Origin: Pseudarthrobacter defluvii
GTDB lineage: Bacteria > Actinomycetota > Actinomycetes > Actinomycetales > Micrococcaceae
Length of the DNA: 64,000 nt
NCBI RefSeq assembly: GCF_030816725.1
Contig: NZ_JAUSYG010000001.1
Coordinates: 3,472,001-3,536,000 of the forward strand
Direction: 5' to 3'
The translations under genes were made by a program, and so were the position numbers. The number at the start of each line of letters is the position of its first letter. The stretch's first letter is position 1. Of this stretch, positions 58,661 through 64,000 are shown piece after piece. Under the pieces are notes generated by a model. The model worked only from the letters and a program-made list of their open reading frames with translations. It was not told the DNA's origin and did not search any database.

Positions 58661-58697
58661 TGGCGGGCGCCCTGCGTCTGTCTTCCTGCCGTTGGTG

Positions 58698-60869
58698 TCA
58701 GGACGGGCTGAAATTCGGGGGTACGGGGTCGTGCCGCAGGTACTGCCGGCGGAACCGTCCGGTGCCTGCAGTCAGGGCCCGGAGTTCAACGGCGTACCGC
58801 AGGAGTTCCTGGTCCGGAACCTCCGCGCTGATCTCCGTGAGCCCTTCCCCGGAAGAAGTGGTCCCGGTGAGGCGTCCCCGGCGGCCGGAGAGGTCGCTCA
58901 TCACAGACCCCACGTGCTCGTCGGCAACGGTGATGGAGACTGAGGACACCGGTTCCAGCAGCTGCACCTTTCCCTCGGCAGCTGCCTCACGGAGCGCCAG
59001 GGCCCCGGCCGCCTGGAACGCGGCGTCGGATGAGTCGACGCTGTGTGCCTTGCCGCCCACCAGGGTCACGCGCAGGTCGACCACGGGGAAACCCGCAGAG
59101 ACCCCCTTGTCCATCTGCGCCCGCACCCCCTTCTCAATGGAGGGAATGAACGTTCCCGGGATGACCCCGCCAACCGTCTTGTCCACGAACTCGAACCCGC
59201 CGCCGCGCTCCAGCGGTTCCACCTCAATATCGCACACGGCGTACTGGCCATGCCCGCCGGACTGTTTGACGTGCCGGCCGTGGCCGGAGGCGGGGGCCGC
59301 GAAGGTTTCCCGCAGCGGGGTCACCACGTCCACGGTATGCAGCTTCACGCCCTGCTCGCGCAGCCGGTCCAGCACCACTTCGGAGTGCGCTTCGCCCATG
59401 CACCACAGCACCAGCTGGTGCGTTTCGGTGTTCCGGTCCACCCGGAGCGTTGGGTCTCCCGCCGCGATCCTGCCCAGGCTGCGGGCCAGCGCGTCCTCGT
59501 CGCTACGTGAATCAGCTTCCACCGCGACCGGCAGCAGCGGCTCGGGCATCTCCCAGGTGGCCAGCAGCAACGGACTCTCCCGGCTGGAGATGGTGTCCCC
59601 GGTTTCGGCGCTGCCGAGTTTCGCGAGGGCGCACATATCCCCGGCCACGCAGTAGGGAACCGGGCGAAGGGTGGCCCCCAGCGGTGAGTAGATATGGGTG
59701 ATGCGTTCATCGGTGTCGTGGTCCTGGTGGCCGCGGTCGGCCAGGCCGTGGCCCCCTACGTGCACGGGCGAGTCCTCGCGCAGGGTGCCTGAGAAGACCC
59801 GCACCAGGCAGATGCGGCCCAGGAAGGGATCGTTGGAGGTGCGGACCACTTCGGCGGCGAGCGGTCCGGAAGGATCGCAGGCCAGGCTTCCGGCCGGCCT
59901 GCCGGCGAGGTCGGCCGTGGCGGGCAGGCTGCGTTCCACCGGCGCCGGGAAGGCGCGCACCAGCAGGTCCAGCAGTTCCGCGGTGCCAAGCCCGGTGACG
60001 GCGGATGTGGGCAGCACCGGAAAGAACGAGCCGCGGGCCACGGCGGTTTCCAGGTCGGCGGCCAGCACGGCGGTGTCCATGTCCTCGCCTTCCAGGTAGC
60101 GGTCCATCAGCGTCTCATCTTCGCTCTCGGCGATGATGCCCTCGATGAGCGCTCCCCTGGCGGTCCCCGCTTCCTCACGTTCGCCGGTTGTTGCGGCGCG
60201 GACTTCAGGTGCTGAATCTTCAGCGGAATAGTCCGCCACCTCCTGCGACAGCAGGCCCAACAGGCCGGTGACAGCTCCTTCTGTCCGCACCGGGACGCAC
60301 AGCGGGATGACGCCGTCGCCGAACGCTCTCTGGCAGGCGGCCAGGGCGGCGTCGTAATTTGCGCGCGGGTGGTCCACCCGGGTGATGACGACGGCGCGTG
60401 GGAGCCCCATGTGCGCGCACTCGCCCCACAGTGCGGAGGTGGTTGCATCGATTCCCTCGACGGCGGACACCACAAAGAGGGCGGCGTCCGAGGCCCGGAG
60501 TCCGGCCCGCAGTTCGCCAATGAAGTCCGGGTAGCCCGGTGTGTCCAGGAGGTTCACCTTGACGTCGTCCACCATCAGCGGCACCAGGGACAGCGAGACC
60601 GACCGCTGCTGGTGCACCGCGGCGGGGTCCGAGTCGCTGACGGTGGACCCGTCCGCGATGGAGCCTTTGCGGGTGATCATGCCGTTGCCCGCGAGCAGCG
60701 CCTCGATCAGCATGGTTTTCCCGGCGCCGGAGTGTCCCACCAGGGCCACGTTCCGGATGCGGGCCGGGTCCTGGGCTGCGATGCCGCCCGCCTGGTCGCT
60801 TCGCCTGGATTCAGGCCCGCTCCTGCCGCCTGCCGCCCGCGCTGACTCCCTGGTGCTCTTCACCGACAT
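58698..60869 (-). CDS. EF-G-like translational GTPase (EF-G2/FusA2 type)
   Basis: The 723-residue protein has the EF-G domain order: GTPase with P-loop GHSGAGKTM at about 45-53 and DTPGYPDF of G3, then domains II-V with GVKLHTVDVVTP and SVSITVADEHVG. The G4 motif normally NKxD reads TRVD in AVVITRVDHPR, a departure seen in the actinobacterial EF-G2 group. It lacks elongation factors around it and is probably not the main translocase. A role in ribosome rescue, recycling or stress is proposed for this group but is unproven. Confidence 0.9.
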   Translation of the reverse strand: MSVKSTRESARAAGGRSGPESRRSDQAGGIAAQDPARIRNVALVGHSGAGKTMLIEALLAGNGMITRKGSIADGSTVSDSDPAAVHQQRSVSLSLVPLMVDDVKVNLLDTPGYPDFIGELRAGLRASDAALFVVSAVEGIDATTSALWGECAHMGLPRAVVITRVDHPRANYDAALAACQRAFGDGVIPLCVPVRTEGAVTGLLGLLSQEVADYSAEDSAPEVRAATTGEREEAGTARGALIEGIIAESEDETLMDRYLEGEDMDTAVLAADLETAVARGSFFPVLPTSAVTGLGTAELLDLLVRAFPAPVERSLPATADLAGRPAGSLACDPSGPLAAEVVRTSNDPFLGRICLVRVFSGTLREDSPVHVGGHGLADRGHQDHDTDERITHIYSPLGATLRPVPYCVAGDMCALAKLGSAETGDTISSRESPLLLATWEMPEPLLPVAVEADSRSDEDALARSLGRIAAGDPTLRVDRNTETHQLVLWCMGEAHSEVVLDRLREQGVKLHTVDVVTPLRETFAAPASGHGRHVKQSGGHGQYAVCDIEVEPLERGGGFEFVDKTVGGVIPGTFIPSIEKGVRAQMDKGVSAGFPVVDLRVTLVGGKAHSVDSSDAAFQAAGALALREAAAEGKVQLLEPVSSVSITVADEHVGSVMSDLSGRRGRLTGTTSSGEGLTEISAEVPDQELLRYAVELRALTAGTGRFRRQYLRHDPVPPNFSPS

Positions 60870-60953
60870 TGGAACCTCCTGGCATCATTGCCGACCGGAC
60901 CGAACGTGTCCTCTGATTCGACACCTTGGACGGCGGGACGGCAAGAGCGAAGG

Positions 60954-61379
60954 CTATTTGCTGCGGGCTTTGCGGGTGGCGGCGTCGTTGGCCTTCTGGA
61001 GTGCCTTCACCAGCTGGTCTTTGTCCATCTTCGAGCGGCCCTTGACGTCCAGTTCCCTGGCCAGCTCGTAGAGGTGGTCCTTCGAGGCGTTGGCATCCAC
61101 GCCACCGGCCGTGGGTTCCGAGGAGCGGATACCCTCTTCTGCGCGTTTATCCGACGGGCCGCGGTTTTCCTTGGGCTCCCAGTGGTCGCCCACCTTCTCG
61201 TAGCTGTGTTTCAGGGAGGCGTAGGCCGCGCGGGCGGCCCGCTGTTCGTCCTGGTCATAGGACTCAAGGGCGGAATCGTAGGTCTTGGCGAAGGTGTCCT
61301 GGGCCTTTTGGTCAGAACGCTGCAGGGTCGAGGGGAGCTCTTCCTTGCGGGCATGGTCGTTCTTGCCGGTCTTGGGCAT
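60954..61379 (-). CDS. ChaB domain protein with Rho_N-like C-terminus
   Basis: The 141-residue protein has an N-terminal ChaB domain (LPSTLQRSDQKAQDTFAKTY; AARAAYASLKHSYEKVGDHW). The C-terminal 40 residues (LYELARELDVKGRSKMDKDQ) form a SAP/Rho_N-type nucleic-acid-binding helical fold. AAAGGAGG lies 9 nt before the chosen ATG; a second ATG immediately after that site is too close. ChaB was named from a cation-transport locus, but its role is unclear. The fusion suggests a DNA- or RNA-linked stress function. Confidence 0.87.
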   Translation of the reverse strand: MPKTGKNDHARKEELPSTLQRSDQKAQDTFAKTYDSALESYDQDEQRAARAAYASLKHSYEKVGDHWEPKENRGPSDKRAEEGIRSSEPTAGGVDANASKDHLYELARELDVKGRSKMDKDQLVKALQKANDAATRKARSK

Positions 61380-61448
61380 GGGACCCATCCTCCTTTGTCA
61401 GCACGCTGATCATGTGGATAGTTCCAGCTTAGACCCGGAGGTTTGTGG

Positions 61449-61522
61449 AGCCCCCTGTCGGATTCGAACCGACGACCCCCGCTTTACAAGAGCGGTGCTC
61501 TGGCCAACTGAGCTAAGGAGGC
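61449..61522 (-). tRNA. tRNA-Thr with UGU anticodon
   Basis: A 74-nt cloverleaf on the minus strand has an acceptor stem GCCTCCT/AGGGGGC. The D arm is TAGCTCAGTTGGCCAGAGCA, the anticodon arm CCGCT-CTTGTAA-AGCGG has anticodon TGT, and GGTTCGAATCC is in the T arm. The discriminator is T and the CCA end is encoded. It is a single tRNA, 70 bp upstream of the ChaB gene on the same strand. Confidence 0.97.
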
Positions 61523-61578
61523 GTGCCCATTAGGGCATGCGCGCGGAAGGCGCTAGATAAGGGTAGCCCAACTCCCCG

Positions 61579-61656
61579 CCGGGCGTAAAAACGCCCGGGC
61601 CGGTGTTTTGCCTGCGGCAGGGGCCTGCCCCGGGAATGTTCCGGAACAGGCCCCTG
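61579..61656 (-). terminator. Two hairpins after the DsbA-like gene
   Basis: On the minus strand a 10-bp CAGGGGCCTG/CAGGCCCCTG stem (61618-61656) lies just past the DsbA stop, followed by CCGGGCGT/ACGCCCGG with a TTTT loop (61579-61598). Together they separate the gene from the tRNA. Confidence 0.75.
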
Positions 61657-61672
61657 GCAGCACTGTTGGTTC

Positions 61673-62560
61673 CTAGCCCTTGGCGGCGATGGCTGCCTGC
61701 AGGAAGTCGGGGAACGGCGTCTGGGCGCTGTCGCCCTTGCCCCACTGCTTGCCGTCCACGAAGACGGTGGGCGTACCCGTAACGCCGATCGCGGATGCTT
61801 CCGCGGTGGTGAACTTCACGAAGGGGCGGTAGGTCTTGTCATCCACGCAGGAGTCGATGTTCACGCCCATGTCCGAGGCCATCTTCTTCAGGTCGTTGTC
61901 GGACAGGCCCGCAGTGCCTTCTGCCGGCTGCTTGGCGAACAGTGCGTTGACGAAGTCCGAGTATTTCTCCGGCGATGTGTTGACCACACACGCTGCTGCG
62001 TTCGCTGCCCGGGACGAGTAGTTGGTGGTGGACCGGCTGTCCAGGAAGCCCAGGGCGCGGTATTCGACAGTGATCTTGCCTTCATTGCGCAGCGAGGTGA
62101 GCTGGTCGTTGTACTGGGTCTCAAAGTTCTTGCAGATGGGGCAGATGAAGTCGATGTAGAGGACCACCTTGACCGGCTTGCCCGCCTCCGCCTCGGCGCC
62201 GGGTGCCACCACCTCGGCGGGCGGAGTCTTCGGCGCTTCCCCCACGGAAGCGGCGTCAACAGTAGCCGGCTCCGTCTTGGCCACCTCGTTGTTGGCCAGC
62301 AGCGTAACGCCGCCGTGGCTGTTGGCGTTGGCAGGAACAGGGCCCTGGTCCGCAACCGGGGCGTTCCGCTGGATGTTGCCCGCCACCACCAGGCCCACCA
62401 CCACCAGGATGACCACCACCGCCGCCACGATGCCCCAGCCGATCAGCAGCTTGTTGCGCTTGTCCTTTTTTGCCTGCGCTTCGCGGATCAGGCGCGCTTT
62501 TTCGCGCGCCTCCGCCGTTCGCTCAGCCTTGGACTTACGTACTTCGTTTGCGGGGCTCAT
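61673..62560 (-). CDS. Membrane-anchored DsbA/thioredoxin-fold oxidoreductase
   Basis: The 295-residue protein has a charged cytoplasmic N-terminus of about 37 residues, one membrane helix (about 38-62) and an extracellular linker. A thioredoxin-fold domain follows with the active site CPIC in YIDFICPICKNFE. The cis-proline motif GVTGTPTVFVDG is present. It probably forms or repairs disulfides in exported proteins. Additional Cys residues (AACVVNT and DSCVDDKT) may form a structural bond. AAGGAA lies 5 nt before the ATG. Confidence 0.92.
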   Translation of the reverse strand: MSPANEVRKSKAERTAEAREKARLIREAQAKKDKRNKLLIGWGIVAAVVVILVVVGLVVAGNIQRNAPVADQGPVPANANSHGGVTLLANNEVAKTEPATVDAASVGEAPKTPPAEVVAPGAEAEAGKPVKVVLYIDFICPICKNFETQYNDQLTSLRNEGKITVEYRALGFLDSRSTTNYSSRAANAAACVVNTSPEKYSDFVNALFAKQPAEGTAGLSDNDLKKMASDMGVNIDSCVDDKTYRPFVKFTTAEASAIGVTGTPTVFVDGKQWGKGDSAQTPFPDFLQAAIAAKG

Positions 62561-62737
62561 GAGTTCCTTGGGTCGGTCGACGTAGGGGACCACTTCGTGG
62601 CACCCCAACATTTTAGGGGAGAAAGCTGAGAGCTTGCGGGTTCAACTATTCCTTCGGCTTGACCAACGGACGAATAGCCCCGAAGATTCCGTCCGGCTAG
62701 GGTGGCTTAGAGGCACAAGCAACCCCAGGGGGCCGCA

Positions 62738-64000
62738 ATGCAAACACCCGTCCAGGAAAAACCCGCCGGCACAGCAACGGCCGTGGGTTCCGGTTCCAGC
62801 CACGCCGGTGACACCAAGTACGACTTCATGGTGGTCTCGAACCGGCTGCCCGTTGACCGTGTGGCAGCGGGCGACGCCGGGGATGACGGCTCAGGCTGGC
62901 GCCGTTCGCCCGGCGGGCTGGTGACGGCGCTGGCTCCCATGATGACCAAGACGGACGGCGCCTGGGTTGGCTGGCATGGCGCACCGGATGAGACCGTGGA
63001 TCCTTTCAGCCACGGTGGCATGGACCTTGTTCCGGTCCAGCTGAGCACCGACGACGTGGAGCTCTATTATGAGGGCTTCTCCAACGCGACCCTGTGGCCG
63101 CTCTACCACGATGTCATCGCGCCGCCGGAATTCCACCGGACCTGGTGGGATGCCTACCGCAGGGTCAATCAAAGGTTCGCCGACGCCGTCGTCAGCCACG
63201 CCGACCAGGGCGCGACGGTCTGGGTGCAGGACTACCAGCTGCAGCTGGTGCCGCGCATGCTGCGCCAGGCGCGGCCGGACCTGAAGATTGGGTTCTTCAA
63301 CCACATTCCGTTCCCGCCTCCGGAAATCTTCGCGCAGCTGCCGTGGCGCCACGCCATCATCGACGGACTTCTCGGCGCCGACCTGGTGGGCTTCCAGCGG
63401 CCCAGCGATGCCGGCAACTTCATGCGCTCCGCGCGCCGCTTCCTCGGCGCGAGCGTCAAGCAGCAGCAGGTGCACGTCAAGGGCCAGAACGGGGAAATCA
63501 CCCACATCGCGCGCGCCCAGGCCTTCCCCATCTCCATCGATGCCCAGCAGATCAGTGAACTGGCCGCCAAGCCGGAGATCATCGAGCGGGCCCGGCAGAT
63601 CCGCCAGGACCTGGGCAATCCCCGGACCATCCTCCTGGGGGTGGACCGCCTGGACTACACCAAGGGCATCGGCCACCGGCTCAAGGCGTTCGGAGAGCTT
63701 CTGGCGGACGGCAAACTGACCGTGGGTGACGCAACCCTGATCCAGGTTGCCTCACCCAGCCGCGAGCGCGTTGAGCACTACCGGCTGCTGCGGGAGGAGG
63801 TGGAGGGCACCGTGGGCCACATCAACGGCACCTACGACACCATCGAGAACACCGCGGTGCGCTATCTGCACCACAGCTACCCCGTGGAGGAGATGGTGGC
63901 GCTGTACCTGGCGGCGGACGTCATGCTGGTCACCGCCCTGCGGGACGGGATGAACCTGGTGGCCAAGGAATACGTCACCGCCCGAATCAACAATGACGGC
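62738..64000 (+). CDS. otsA: Trehalose-6-phosphate synthase OtsA, cut by the window edge
   Basis: OtsA joins UDP-glucose and glucose-6-phosphate to trehalose-6-phosphate for osmotic and desiccation protection. The frame is open to the right edge, giving 421 codons with no stop, so the C-terminus is missing. KYDFMVVSNRLPVDR is the usual start of the fold, so residues 1-26 are a Gly/Ser/Ala-rich tail. GWHGAPD, HIPFPPPEIF, GVDRLDYTKGI and ALRDGMNLVAKEYV mark the GT20 family and the UDP-glucose site. AGGGGG precedes the ATG. Confidence 0.95.
   Translation, partial: MQTPVQEKPAGTATAVGSGSSHAGDTKYDFMVVSNRLPVDRVAAGDAGDDGSGWRRSPGGLVTALAPMMTKTDGAWVGWHGAPDETVDPFSHGGMDLVPVQLSTDDVELYYEGFSNATLWPLYHDVIAPPEFHRTWWDAYRRVNQRFADAVVSHADQGATVWVQDYQLQLVPRMLRQARPDLKIGFFNHIPFPPPEIFAQLPWRHAIIDGLLGADLVGFQRPSDAGNFMRSARRFLGASVKQQQVHVKGQNGEITHIARAQAFPISIDAQQISELAAKPEIIERARQIRQDLGNPRTILLGVDRLDYTKGIGHRLKAFGELLADGKLTVGDATLIQVASPSRERVEHYRLLREEVEGTVGHINGTYDTIENTAVRYLHHSYPVEEMVALYLAADVMLVTALRDGMNLVAKEYVTARINNDG

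Overview
The window is ordinary chromosomal DNA of a high-GC actinobacterium. The gene set points to the Micrococcaceae, most likely Arthrobacter or Pseudarthrobacter: c-di-AMP (ydaO-type) leaders in front of cell-wall hydrolases, an actinobacterial XPB helicase, DUF3027/DUF3263/DUF4193/DUF6457 proteins, a DtxR/IdeR iron regulator, and tandem FemAB-like peptidoglycan bridge enzymes. This assignment is by recognition of families, not by database search. I see no prophage, plasmid, insertion sequence or CRISPR array.

Layout. 1-7.3 kb (minus strand): HNH endonuclease, a molybdenum cofactor run (mobA, a DUF6457 gene and moeA joined by 4-bp overlaps, then fdhD with an apparent frameshift), and a GH38 alpha-mannosidase. 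7.5-10.7 kb (minus): three consecutive secreted cell-wall hydrolases (two NlpC/P60, one M23), two of them behind clear c-di-AMP riboswitches. 10.7-14.4 kb: ideR-like regulator divergent from serC, a cold-shock protein/DUF3027 pair and a small membrane protein. 14.4-18.6 kb (plus): a helicase-C-like/WYL protein followed by XPB helicase. 18.6-22 kb: DUF427 protein, a PhoP-like two-component system and a lone WXG100 protein. 22-30 kb: RNase HI fusion, orphan sugar-binding lipoprotein, groEL with a CIRCE operator, cold-shock protein coupled to an amino-acid-type binding lipoprotein, LytR_C and DUF3263 proteins, ung.

30-42 kb: siderophore-interacting protein with a candidate iron box at its start codon, ThrE exporter, two FemAB-like enzymes, TspO, then sdaA, gcvT and gcvP behind a tandem glycine riboswitch. 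No gcvH is present; between gcvT and sdaA there is instead a 492-bp non-coding stretch with two 85-bp inverted arms. 42-47.7 kb: TetR/MFS divergent pair with a perfect palindromic operator, dps, APC permease, a secreted AMIN-like protein and a DUF4193 protein. 47.8-57.4 kb: a complete L-arabinose locus, with araB-araD-araA and a LacI-family regulator on minus divergent from a ChvE/GguA/GguB sugar ABC transporter on plus, and two identical inverted operators between them. 57.4-64 kb: MFS permease, EF-G-like GTPase, ChaB/Rho_N protein, tRNA-Thr(UGU), a membrane-anchored DsbA-like protein, and otsA running off the right edge.

Regulatory logic visible in the sequence: c-di-AMP over wall hydrolases, glycine over its own cleavage pathway, arabinose de-repression of both catabolism and uptake, HrcA over GroEL, iron over siderophore use (with its likely regulator in the same window), and local substrate-sensing repressors over efflux and uptake permeases.
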